A DNA stretch of 64,000 nt, taken from CAZDVQ01 sp964508975 (GTDB lineage: Bacteria; Bacteroidota; Bacteroidia; Chitinophagales; Saprospiraceae). Both the position numbers and the translations under genes were made by a program. This document shows, one piece after another, positions 35,655 through 43,556 of this stretch. Position 1 is the first letter of the stretch, and every line of letters starts with the position of its first letter. Where the stretch lies: positions 186,001-250,000 of the forward strand of contig CAZDVQ010000001.1 of the NCBI GenBank assembly GCA_964508975.1, read 5' to 3'. Under the pieces are notes generated by a model. That model saw nothing but the letters and a program-made list of their open reading frames with translations. It was not told the origin of the DNA and searched no databases.

Positions 35655-35728
35655 GAGTATGTTTGGATTTTGGGTTTCGAGGGAAAAAGAGCTGTTTTTC
35701 GCCGGAAACTAAAGTCCAAACATACTCT
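35655..35728. mobile_element. MITE copy C, 74 bp, internally deleted
   Basis: Same ends as copies A and B, in inverted orientation, with TA at 35653-35654 and 35729-35730. Its inverse equals copy A minus about 87 bp, the joint lying at AGCTC, which occurs at both deletion edges in copy A. It supplies the last codons and stop of the thiolase gene. Confidence 0.85.
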
Positions 35729-36998
35729 TAATCAGCATCGCGTGCCCGTGTGCGCCTGCCGCGCAAGCCGCTAGGATACCGTACTGGCCATTTTCAGCAA
35801 TCAAACGGTTGGCGGTGGTAGTTACTAATCGTCCGCCAGTAGCGCCAAAAGGGTGCCCGATGGATAATGAACCGCCCCAACTGTTGAGTTTGTTCATATC
35901 AATTTGGCCCAGTGGTTTATCGAGGCCCAACTTGGGGGCATAGCTTTCTGAGTTGAGGGCTTTGATGTTGGCCAGAACTTGTCCAGCGAAAGCCTCGTGT
36001 ATTTCAAATACATCAATATCAGACAGTTGCAAGTTATTGCGTTTCATCAATTTAGCGATGGCGTAAGCAGGGCCAAGCAGCAACTCGGTCCATAGATCTT
36101 GACCCGTAAACAGATAATCCACAATTTCAGCCTTGGGTGTATAGCCCAAGGCTTTTGCTTTTTCCTCCGACATGAGGAGGACGGCGCTGGCGCCATCGGT
36201 CAAAAACGATGCATTGGCGGCGGTTATGGTGCCGTTTTTACGATCGAAAGCAGGCGGAAGCTTTGCGATTTTTTCAAGTTTAGTATCGCCGCGAACGCCG
36301 TTGTCGCGTTTAATATTTTTGAAGTGGGGCGGGAATGAAGCTTCTGTCACCTCGCGGGCCAGCGTGCCATTTTCCCAGGCATTATGCGCATTCTGGTGTG
36401 AGCGAACGGCCAATTCGTCTTGCTCTTCACGACTTACCTGGAAGTTTCCGGCCAAGATTTCGCAATCGTTGCCCATGGTACGGCCAGTACTATATTCGGC
36501 GATGGCAGGCTTTTCGGGTAAAAAATCTTTCGGGCGAAGGCTGAAGATGAATTTCAGCTGGTCGCTAAAACTGCGGATTTTCTGCGCGTTGAACAGCTTG
36601 GTGCGCATGGCTTTATGGAAGCCGATGGGAGTATCAGAAGAAGAATCCGTACCGCCAGCGATAACCACCTCGGCATGGCCCAGGCGGATAAGGTCGGCAG
36701 CGCTGGCAATGGCCTGGTTGGCCGAAATACAAGCTTGTGAAACTGTGTGGCAGGGTGTGGTATTGGGTATACCAGCAGCCAGTGCCGCTTCGCGAGCCAC
36801 GTTTGGCGTTTTCATATTGTGAATCACACAGCCCATCACCACGTTATCCACCAGTTTAGGGTCAATGCCAGTCTGGTGCAAAAGGCCTTGGATGGCCATT
36901 TGGCCGAGTTGCCAGTTCATCAAATACTGGTAATCGGTACCAGCTTTCAAGAAGGGCGTACGGGTTCCGTCAACGATAACGACTTTGTGATTCGACAT
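35709..36998 (-). CDS. Thiolase (acetyl-CoA acyltransferase, FadI/FadA-like)
   Basis: A 429-residue thiolase that cleaves 3-ketoacyl-CoA in beta-oxidation or condenses acetyl-CoA. Active-site residues: nucleophilic C90 in CHTVSQACISANQA, His in IDVFEIHEAFAGQ, and the C-terminal CAAGAHGHAML. NSWGGSLSIGHPFGATGGR is also normal. The start at 36998 follows a TATTTTTG box. The final residues KSMFGL and the stop TAG are encoded by MITE copy C; without it the gene would end MLIKRL-stop. The gene is divergent from marR, a probable regulator. Confidence 0.92.
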   Translation of the reverse strand: MSNHKVVIVDGTRTPFLKAGTDYQYLMNWQLGQMAIQGLLHQTGIDPKLVDNVVMGCVIHNMKTPNVAREAALAAGIPNTTPCHTVSQACISANQAIASAADLIRLGHAEVVIAGGTDSSSDTPIGFHKAMRTKLFNAQKIRSFSDQLKFIFSLRPKDFLPEKPAIAEYSTGRTMGNDCEILAGNFQVSREEQDELAVRSHQNAHNAWENGTLAREVTEASFPPHFKNIKRDNGVRGDTKLEKIAKLPPAFDRKNGTITAANASFLTDGASAVLLMSEEKAKALGYTPKAEIVDYLFTGQDLWTELLLGPAYAIAKLMKRNNLQLSDIDVFEIHEAFAGQVLANIKALNSESYAPKLGLDKPLGQIDMNKLNSWGGSLSIGHPFGATGGRLVTTTANRLIAENGQYGILAACAAGAHGHAMLIKSMFGL

Positions 36999-37022
36999 GC
37001 TGATATTTTTTTTGTGAAGCGA

Positions 37023-37030
37023 CAAAAATA
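37023..37030 (-). promoter_or_regulatory. -7 box of the thiolase gene
   Basis: Minus-strand TATTTTTG, 24 nt before the ATG at 36998. Confidence 0.6.
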
Positions 37031-37053
37031 GCATCTAATCCACACATTAAAGC

Positions 37054-37061
37054 TATTTTTG
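37054..37061 (+). promoter_or_regulatory. -7 box of the marR-type gene
   Basis: TATTTTTG, 17 nt before the ATG at 37079. The two facing boxes are only 23 bp apart, so one bound regulator could cover both. Confidence 0.6.
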
Positions 37062-37078
37062 CAGCTTATTCCACCTGC

Positions 37079-37561
37079 ATGAGCAAATCAATCAGTAATA
37101 AAAACTTCGCTATCGAGCCACAGGAGGCCGTCGATTTTCACCTTCGTTCGGCTTGGTTGGGCGTTTCAAGGATGTACAACGAGATTGCCCTGAAATACGA
37201 CCTCACCATGTCGATGGCGTTTATACTCATCAATGTATCCAAGAAAGGCTCGAACCCTACTAAAATAGGCCCGGCTATGGGCATGCAGGCCAACAGCTTG
37301 TCGCGCACGCTTAAAACCCTGGAAGACAAAGGTTTAATTATCCGAAAAAAAGCACCAGACGATAAACGCGAGATTTACATCTTCCTCACAGAAGAAGGTG
37401 TAAAAGCCCGCAAGTTTGCCAACTCCATCATCGCCGATTTTAACCAGATGGTCTACAGTAAGGTTGAGCCCGAGCAGATGAAGGTTTTCCTCCAGGTTTT
37501 TGACCAGATTTACGGCACCATCGACGAGATGCGCGAGCGCCTTATCCCTAAAGAAGTATAG
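37079..37561 (+). CDS. MarR-family transcriptional regulator
   Basis: A 160-residue winged-helix regulator. The recognition region is visible as TKIGPAMGMQANSLSRTLKTLEDKGLIIRKKAPDDKREIYIFLTEEG in pieces: helix-turn-helix at about residues 62-85, wing DDKREIYIFLT at about 97-108. Flanking helices form the usual dimer. MarR proteins normally repress a divergent gene and are released by a small ligand; here the divergent gene is a thiolase, so an acyl-CoA or fatty acid signal is likely. The downstream kinase gene begins 22 bp later and probably shares the transcript. Confidence 0.9.
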   Translation: MSKSISNKNFAIEPQEAVDFHLRSAWLGVSRMYNEIALKYDLTMSMAFILINVSKKGSNPTKIGPAMGMQANSLSRTLKTLEDKGLIIRKKAPDDKREIYIFLTEEGVKARKFANSIIADFNQMVYSKVEPEQMKVFLQVFDQIYGTIDEMRERLIPKEV

Positions 37562-37583
37562 TTTATCCCCAAAATAATCTTTC

Positions 37584-38612
37584 ATGCTTATTCGTTCACG
37601 CGCACCACTTCGTATCGGCCTTGCTGGCGGTGGTACCGACGTTAGTCCATATTCCGACCTCTACGGCGGTGCTATCCTCAACGCTACCATCAGCATGTAC
37701 GCCAGCGCGAGCATCAGGCCGCTGAATAACGGCACCATTTTGCTTAATGCTATCGACCTTGGCGAAAAATTCAGTACCGAAAGTACCCTAAATATCCCTA
37801 TTGATGGGCACCTCGATTTGCTGAAAGGTGTTTATAACCGAATCGTTAAAGATTTCAACACCGGGCCATTATCGTTCGAGTTGACCACCCACGTCGAAGC
37901 ACCTAAAGGCTCGGGGCTCGGGGCTTCGTCAACCATTACGGTGGCTATTATCGGTGCGTTTGTGGAATGGCTGCGCTTACCACTCGGCGAGTACGACATT
38001 GCCCGTTTGGCTTTCGACATTGAGCGCAAGGACCTACACATGGCTGGTGGTAAGCAAGATCAGTACGCGGCAACTTTCGGCGGGGTTAACTTCATGGAAT
38101 TTTACGAGGACGATAAGGTTATTGTAAACCCGCTCCGTATCCGCCAGGATTATATCAACGAGCTAGAATACAATATTTTACTGTACTACACGGGCACCAG
38201 TCGCTTGTCTTCGGCTATCATCGAGAAGCAATCGGAGAACTTCACCAAGAATTCCGATAAATCTATCGAGGCGGCGCACAAGCTCAAAGAACAGGCCATC
38301 CGCATGAAAGAGGCCGTACTCACGGGCCGAATGAGTGTACTCGGCGAGTTGCTCGACTTTGGCTGGCAGTTCAAAAAGCAAACTGCGGGCGGTATTTCAA
38401 ACCCGGTTATCGACGAGATTTACAACACGGCCATCCAAGCGGGTGCTACCGGTGGTAAAATTTCGGGTGCTGGCGGCGGTGGATTCATGATGCTTTACGC
38501 ACCGGGCAACACCCGTTTCGCGGTTATGGAGGCCTTGGAACCATTCGGCGGGGTGTTCAAACGCTTCACCTTTACGGCAGAAGGTTTAACTACTTGGACG
38601 GTGCAGGATTAA
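37584..38612 (+). CDS. hddA: GHMP-family sugar kinase, D-glycero-D-manno-heptose 7-phosphate kinase-like
   Basis: A 342-residue GHMP kinase. The opening RSRAPLRIGLAGGGTDVSPY is characteristic of HddA-type heptose 7-phosphate kinases; the ATP loop is APKGSGLGASSTITVA, and motif 3 is KISGAGGGGFMMLY. HddA makes D-glycero-alpha-D-manno-heptose 1,7-bisphosphate for GDP-heptose, used in S-layer or capsule glycans. No other heptose gene is adjacent, so the substrate could also be another sugar phosphate (for example L-fucose type kinases share this opening). It ends overlapping a convergent lipoprotein gene by 23 bp. Confidence 0.8.
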   Translation: MLIRSRAPLRIGLAGGGTDVSPYSDLYGGAILNATISMYASASIRPLNNGTILLNAIDLGEKFSTESTLNIPIDGHLDLLKGVYNRIVKDFNTGPLSFELTTHVEAPKGSGLGASSTITVAIIGAFVEWLRLPLGEYDIARLAFDIERKDLHMAGGKQDQYAATFGGVNFMEFYEDDKVIVNPLRIRQDYINELEYNILLYYTGTSRLSSAIIEKQSENFTKNSDKSIEAAHKLKEQAIRMKEAVLTGRMSVLGELLDFGWQFKKQTAGGISNPVIDEIYNTAIQAGATGGKISGAGGGGFMMLYAPGNTRFAVMEALEPFGGVFKRFTFTAEGLTTWTVQD

Positions 38613-39318
38613 GCTGCAAGAAATCGTCCATGCGCATGCTTTTCACAAACTTGGTCTCGTAGCTAATCTCGCTATCCTTACTCCATTTCTTGCTGAAAAT
38701 CAAGCCAATACCCTCGGCATAATATTCCTCAAACTGCCTTTCTTCCCGAAAAACGCCACCGTCTCTCGGGGTCACGGTAATCACTTCTGCACCTTTAAAA
38801 TAGGCGCAGCGGTAGGTTTTGCCCTCCTGTTCATGGTCGGTAATGCCTTGAAAAAAACGGTCCCGGGTCAGGATCATATCGGCGGTCGAATCGCTGTCGG
38901 CAAATATAATTTCATAGCGGTAAGCCAATGAATCCGACACCACGGGCTTAAACGGGAAGGTAATACCTTGTCTGATTTGCGTTTTGCGGACCTTGGCCAA
39001 ACCGTCGCCGTTCGGCTCGTAGGTCCTGCTGTCAACCAGTACCAAGCCAGCGTCAGATATAGACTCGCGGGTTAGTTGCTCGACCACTAAATCTTGGTTA
39101 TACCTATTGGTAATCAAGTAATTGCGCTTGTCTTTATCCTTTACCTGCAAGTAATAATCGTAATATACCGGTGCGGCTTTATCGTTGGTGGCATATTGAT
39201 ACACCAGCCCTACGGTATCACAAGGCACCATAAAGCGGCTCAAATCAAGGTCGTTTTCAGCTTCAGGACTGCCACAAGCGGCTAAAAACAACAACGCGAT
39301 AGCTAGGTATTTTGGCAT
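38590..39318 (-). CDS. Lipoprotein of unknown function
   Basis: A 242-residue lipoprotein, lipobox FLAAC with Cys at residue 15. The mature part is beta-rich with repeated YYDYYLQVKDKDKRNYLIT- and FEEYYAEGIGLIFSKKWSKDSEI-like strands, resembling periplasmic lipid- or sugar-binding barrels, but no family is recognised. It has a TAATTTTG box 34 nt upstream. The 3' end overlaps the kinase gene. Confidence 0.65.
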   Translation of the reverse strand: MPKYLAIALLFLAACGSPEAENDLDLSRFMVPCDTVGLVYQYATNDKAAPVYYDYYLQVKDKDKRNYLITNRYNQDLVVEQLTRESISDAGLVLVDSRTYEPNGDGLAKVRKTQIRQGITFPFKPVVSDSLAYRYEIIFADSDSTADMILTRDRFFQGITDHEQEGKTYRCAYFKGAEVITVTPRDGGVFREERQFEEYYAEGIGLIFSKKWSKDSEISYETKFVKSMRMDDFLQLNPAPSK

Positions 39319-39352
39319 ATGTAGGTTTAGTTTGGTACGGTTAACGACGCGT

Positions 39353-39360
39353 CAAAATTA
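39353..39360 (-). promoter_or_regulatory. -7 box of the lipoprotein gene at 38590
   Basis: Minus-strand TAATTTTG, 34 nt before the ATG at 39318. Confidence 0.5.
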
Positions 39361-39410
39361 GCGAATCGGGCACAGTCATTTTATCATTTTTTCATTTCAT
39401 CATTTTTTCT

Positions 39411-39520
39411 TTTTGGGCGCTGCGCCGCTACGCGTCGCCGTTACGCTACGGCGCTCGCTATTCGCTCGGCCCGCTGCGCGGTCTGGCCCTGCGGGCCACG
39501 CCTCCGCATCACTAGCGCTT
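39411..39520 (+). repeat. R1 repeat, copy 12
   Basis: TTTTGGGCGC start after a TTTCATTTCATCATTTTTTC microsatellite; hairpin 1 TGGCCC-tgc-GGGCCA (39484-39498), hairpin 2 CCGC-tgc-GCGG; ends GCATCACTAGCGC. Confidence 0.85.
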
Positions 39521-39572
39521 GCCCCGGCAGCGAAGCTGCCGGGGGGGCTGATTGGTTCTGTTTTCATAGTGA

Positions 39573-39770
39573 TTTACCACCCCGTCTGCGCTACGTGGCG
39601 TAAAACGCCACCTGCGCATCCACCCCTCCTTTGCATGGAGGGGAGTCTAGGTCTTGTTTTATATTGCTGATAATCAATTAAATATAAGATAAGCTAAATT
39701 CCCCTCCATGCAAAGGAGGGGTGGATGCAAGCGGAACGCAACGCGTGTAGCACAGCAGACGGGGTGGTAA
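39573..39770. repeat. R4 palindrome, 198 bp
   Basis: Outer arms TTACCACCCCGTCTGC (39573-39588) and its inverse (39755-39770); inner arms of 29 bp, perfect, at 39616-39644 and 39700-39728, each itself holding CCCCTCC-tttgcat-GGAGGGG. The AT-rich centre (39645-39699) has no gene. Related half-arms flank the 525-bp element near 49.4-49.9 kb. Confidence 0.85.
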
Positions 39771-39842
39771 AAAATAATGCTGTAAGCAATACACTAGAGC
39801 CAATCAATCCTGCGTTTTTTGGGCAAGCCAGCGCAAAAAGCC

Positions 39843-39951
39843 CGCGTTAGCTGGCCGGAGCGTGGCCGCGTAGCGGACAGCCCGTAGGGCCAAGCGCACA
39901 GCGCGCGCGTAGGACAGCGGCGACGCGCTAGCGGCGCAACGCCCCAAAGAA
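39843..39951 (-). repeat. R1 repeat, copy 13 (diverged)
   Basis: GCGTTAGCTGGCCGGAGCG start, shared with the end of copy 8, and GCCCCAAAGAAAAAAA at the right edge. Copies 12 and 13 bracket R4 in opposite directions and fill the gap 39319-39978. Confidence 0.6.
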
Positions 39952-39978
39952 AAAAATTCAACTAAAATCAACCCTCTC

Positions 39979-40323
39979 ATGCAGCCTCGACCCAACATAC
40001 TGGTAGTTTGTGGTAAAAACAAAAAACGCAGCCGTACTGCCGAGTTTATCTTCAAAAACGACGCACGATTTAATATTCGTTCGGTAGGGCTTAGCCCCAA
40101 GAGTGAGCGTAAAATTTCTGAAAACGATTTACAGTGGGCCAACTTTGTCTTCGTGATGGAGCGTACACATCGTTCAAAAATACTGGAGCTGTACAGCCAC
40201 CTTGAACTGCCCGATATCGAAAACCTCAACATACCCGATGAATATGAATTCATGGATGAAGAACTCGTGGAAATGCTCCAAGATAAGATGAATCACACCC
40301 TACACTCGGTTTTCAATATCTGA
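39979..40323 (+). CDS. Predicted low-molecular-weight protein tyrosine phosphatase (COG4551-like)
   Basis: A 114-residue cytoplasmic protein with a phosphatase P-loop C11-GKNKK-R17-S near its start (CX5R-S), followed by RTAEFIFKND, as in small LMW-PTP relatives annotated as predicted protein tyrosine phosphatases. A candidate general acid is D in HLELPDIENLNIPDEYEFMD. It is shorter than classical LMW-PTP (about 150 residues). Its TGA shares one base with the ATG of the next gene, so the two are coupled. Substrate unknown. Confidence 0.75.
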   Translation: MQPRPNILVVCGKNKKRSRTAEFIFKNDARFNIRSVGLSPKSERKISENDLQWANFVFVMERTHRSKILELYSHLELPDIENLNIPDEYEFMDEELVEMLQDKMNHTLHSVFNI

Positions 40324-40946
40324 TGATGAAGCCCAAACAACTGTTGTGGCCTATCTACGGCATACAATTGTTCTTTATACTGTATGTATTGGCTAGTTTT
40401 TACTATCCGGGCGGGTCCCAAGCCGATAAAACGGCCATTGGGTTTAGCTGGATGCACAACTATTGGTGCAATTTGCTCGATAGCCAGGCCATCAATGGGC
40501 AAGTTAACCCTGCCAAACCCATTGCCTTGTTGGCCATGATAATTTTGTGTGCTAGCTTGGCTTTCTTTTGGTACGTTTTTCCGCAACAAGTTGATCTTGG
40601 GCGAGCATGGAGTAAGACTGTACAAATATCCGGTATGCTTGCCGCTATTGTAGCGGGCTTGTTGTTCACTAAAATCAATCATGACCTGATAACGAATGTG
40701 GCCTCTTTGTTTGGTTTAGTGGCCATCGCGGGAACATTTATCGGCCTTTACCGACTAAAATTGAAAGGCTTATTCATGTTTGGCGTATTCAATATGTTCC
40801 TCGTGTTACTCAATAATTTCTTGTATCACAGTACTATATATATTTATTACTTGCCGCTTGTTCAAAAGCTGAGTTTTGCCAGTTTCTTAGCATGGATTAG
40901 CTGGATCAGCTATCGCTTGTACCTGCGGAAGAGTACTTCGACTTAG
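40323..40946 (+). CDS. Integral membrane protein, unknown function (DUF998/Frag1-like topology)
   Basis: A 207-residue membrane protein with six likely helices (residues about 8-25, 65-85, 100-118, 125-145, 150-170, 178-198). An acidic/polar loop with SWMHNYWCNLLD follows helix 1. The overall pattern resembles DUF998 or Frag1/CWH43 small membrane proteins, but the family is not certain. It overlaps the phosphatase gene by 1 bp. Its TAG stop is made from the target TA plus the first G of MITE copy B. Confidence 0.65.
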   Translation: MMKPKQLLWPIYGIQLFFILYVLASFYYPGGSQADKTAIGFSWMHNYWCNLLDSQAINGQVNPAKPIALLAMIILCASLAFFWYVFPQQVDLGRAWSKTVQISGMLAAIVAGLLFTKINHDLITNVASLFGLVAIAGTFIGLYRLKLKGLFMFGVFNMFLVLLNNFLYHSTIYIYYLPLVQKLSFASFLAWISWISYRLYLRKSTST

Positions 40947-41106
40947 AGTATGTTTGGACTTTAGCTTCCGGCGAAAAACAGCTCTTTTCCGATGATTTTT
41001 GCTTTAAAAAATAGTTACGTAGCACCACTATGCGCCCATTTTTTTAAGCAACCTCATCAAAAAATAGCTCGTTTTTCCCTCGAAACCCAAAATCCAAACA
41101 TACTCT
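40946..41106. mobile_element. MITE copy B, 161 bp, TA-flanked
   Basis: Ends GAGTATGTTTGGA/TCCAAACATACTCT, flanked by TA at 40944-40945 and 41107-41108. Nearly identical to copy A over its whole length and in the same orientation. Lies between convergent genes. Confidence 0.85.
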
Positions 41107-41111
41107 TAGGT

Positions 41112-43556
41112 TTATATCATCAACTCGTGTACCCAATCCATTCCGCCAAGTTGGTGCATCGCATCGGGTGCTGGCAACATTTCTGTAATCCAAACGGGGC
41201 CTTTTTGGTACATCCGTTCCAATAATTTGACAAAGCCGGGATGATGGGCATCTATGTATTGCGGCTTACCTTCTGCCACTTGGGCAAAAAAAACAGGCGG
41301 GATGTTGTGCTCCAGGAGCCAAAAGTGTAGTGCTTTGAAAAAATCAGCTTGTTCCGCTAGTAATGCACTGGGCAACAACCAAGCTTGGCGCTGCAATACG
41401 ATATCCATACAACGTATACAAGGCTTGGACTGGGTACCGTAAGCTTGGTTAATACTCGTGAGCAATGGACTTATACTCGGCAGACCTGTTTGGAATAAAG
41501 CCAAAAACTGGAATAGAGAAGAACGTGCTTCTGCATCTTGGAAACCCAGGCTAAGGGTATCATAAACCTTGCCGTCGGGCCATTGCAAAACACAAGAGCC
41601 ATCGGATACGCTAACCCTGCAATCGTCAAGGGATAGCACGCACTGGGAATCATCCAAAGGGTCGGCTTCTGGGAGTACAATGACCTGCGGGCACACCCAT
41701 GGGTGGATGTTGGCATTAAAAGGCCCTTGGTCAATTACTTCTACACGGGCAGCGTTATTGTCCCTAATTTGTTGTAGTACGCTTTCTGGTAATTCATGTA
41801 AAAAGCGTGCGAACACCCTGCCATCCCTTGGGTAAACGGCATGCAACACCGCTGATTGTATGTTGCCCTTGCGGTAGCAAAGTTGTAATGCGGCATTCAA
41901 GGTAGGTGCCGTTTGGCCGAACTCAGGTTTAGGTAAAATTACTTCATGGGGCAAACCTTCCACTAGCGCTGCGGTATCAATGGGACTAGACTGATCACTT
42001 TCATCATTTGATATGGCCAACCAACTGTGGTAGAGTTCAAAAAAAGGCACTTGCCCTTTTTCATCGGCCAGGCTTTGGTGCAGACGGAACAGCTTTTGTT
42101 GTTTGAGCTGTAATTTAGACAAGCTACCATAATGTTGTATTATGTATGCAATTTGCCGGCGGAGCGTTTCTATGGCTTTAGGCTCCACAGATATAGACGC
42201 TTGGTGGTAAACATCCTCGAACAATAGCTGGTCGGGTTTAATGTCCATGGCCTGACCAAGATGCTCTACCGTCCATTGCTGGATAAAGGCACAAGCCTGT
42301 TGCAGCAATTGGTGCCTTGCTGGCGCATCAGCGTTGGGGAACTGGGCTTTTAAATGCTGTAAGTGTTCCAGCAAGTTTAGTACGGGTGCTGCAAGATTTT
42401 TGTCCTGTTGCTTATACCAGCCCTGCCATTGCTCCAACCAATTGTTGGACAAGTGCTTAACGGGGAAAACCCATTCTAGGAAACCTAGCGATTGTAGCTC
42501 GAGCAGGTAGGCTGTAAGTTCCTCTGGACTAGCTTCAAATTGTGCACAAAGGTAGGGTAAGGCTTGCTTGAAAGCCGTGCCAGGCTGGCTTTGCCAATAT
42601 TGTAGCAAGAAATCTAAGCCAGCGCTGCGGTCGAGCACTTGAAAAGACTCGTCGGATAGATACTGTGTAGCATATTCATACACATCGGCTTTGGCCCTGA
42701 TGCTTGGGTTAGGCCTTAAACCAAGCTGCATATAAAGTGCCTCATGCTGTAATGTATATGCTCTAACTATTGGGCTGAGTTGTTGGTTCAAGCGCAAAAA
42801 TGCTCCGTAACGGATAGGCAATTGCTCGGCAGACAGGCCTACTTGGCTTAGCGATGCGGAGGGGTGGTGCGTAGCACCAGACCGCGAAGCGGGCCGAGCG
42901 ACAGCGAGCCCCGGAGCGTAGCGACCCGAAGGGGAAGCCCCCAATAAAATATCTATATCGTTCAAACCTACGCTGCCCAAGAAACTAAATGGGGAGGTTT
43001 TGGCCGCCGCCCTGGAGGCATATTGCAAAATACCGAGGGCAATTTGGCGACTTTTTTTGTCTACTTGGTCTGGCGAAAAGCGTTGAATCGAAGCCGTGAT
43101 ATCGACCGAGGTGAGCGGCAAGGCCAAGCTAAAAGGCTGTATTTGAGCCAGTTGATAAGCCTGTTGTAGCAGTTCCTGCCAAGCATGTTCGGTAGCCTTG
43201 AGGTAAGTATCGTCCTGGTAGAAAGCACGATCAGCCAATTCGTTTTGGAAGACTAGCTCGTGGTACAAATCAGCTTGTAGTATATTGGCCAAGAACAATA
43301 AGTTATTGTGGTTCAGCAACTTACCTTTAAATACATTGGTCCTGAGTTTAAAAAGTAGCTGGTGTTTTTCGCTGTCATCTATGGTTTTGAGCACCTGAAA
43401 AAGCTTATCTGAGATGGCCGCACGCTGGCTCAGCCATTGTTGATTGGCCATGTACATTTGCCGGACAATGCGGGCGGGCAGGGCCATGTCCTGGCTAGGC
43501 GCTAAACAGTCCAAAGGCAAGCCAGCCAAGCGCGACAGGTATAGGGTTTGGCTCAT
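41112..43556 (-). CDS. Lantibiotic dehydratase (LanB)-like protein with in-frame repeat insertion
   Basis: An 814-residue LanB-type protein. LanB enzymes use glutamyl-tRNA to glutamylate and eliminate Ser/Thr of a precursor peptide. Visible: an N-terminal helical domain with YASRAAAKTSPFSFLGSVGL, matching the conserved R-x-x-(S/T)PF motif of the dehydratase N-domain, and later the glutamylation/elimination-like region (PKEF/PEFGQTAPTLNAAL, HPWVCPQVIVLPEADPL). It lacks a SpaB_C domain. Residues about 204-237 are encoded by an R1 repeat (42848-42945) in frame. Its start overlaps the end of the HlyD gene by 4 bp. No precursor peptide, cyclase or exporter ATPase is seen nearby, so the product is unknown. 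Confidence 0.75.
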   Translation of the reverse strand: MSQTLYLSRLAGLPLDCLAPSQDMALPARIVRQMYMANQQWLSQRAAISDKLFQVLKTIDDSEKHQLLFKLRTNVFKGKLLNHNNLLFLANILQADLYHELVFQNELADRAFYQDDTYLKATEHAWQELLQQAYQLAQIQPFSLALPLTSVDITASIQRFSPDQVDKKSRQIALGILQYASRAAAKTSPFSFLGSVGLNDIDILLGASPSGRYAPGLAVARPASRSGATHHPSASLSQVGLSAEQLPIRYGAFLRLNQQLSPIVRAYTLQHEALYMQLGLRPNPSIRAKADVYEYATQYLSDESFQVLDRSAGLDFLLQYWQSQPGTAFKQALPYLCAQFEASPEELTAYLLELQSLGFLEWVFPVKHLSNNWLEQWQGWYKQQDKNLAAPVLNLLEHLQHLKAQFPNADAPARHQLLQQACAFIQQWTVEHLGQAMDIKPDQLLFEDVYHQASISVEPKAIETLRRQIAYIIQHYGSLSKLQLKQQKLFRLHQSLADEKGQVPFFELYHSWLAISNDESDQSSPIDTAALVEGLPHEVILPKPEFGQTAPTLNAALQLCYRKGNIQSAVLHAVYPRDGRVFARFLHELPESVLQQIRDNNAARVEVIDQGPFNANIHPWVCPQVIVLPEADPLDDSQCVLSLDDCRVSVSDGSCVLQWPDGKVYDTLSLGFQDAEARSSLFQFLALFQTGLPSISPLLTSINQAYGTQSKPCIRCMDIVLQRQAWLLPSALLAEQADFFKALHFWLLEHNIPPVFFAQVAEGKPQYIDAHHPGFVKLLERMYQKGPVWITEMLPAPDAMHQLGGMDWVHELMI
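42848..42945 (-). repeat. R1 repeat, copy 14, inside the LanB-like gene
   Basis: TTAGCGATGCGG start, hairpin 1 TGGTGC-gta-GCACCA (42865-42879), hairpin 2 CCGC-gaa-GCGG, GGGCCGAGCGACAGCGAGC, ends GCCCCCAATAAAA. The frame stays open through it on the gene's strand. Confidence 0.85.
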
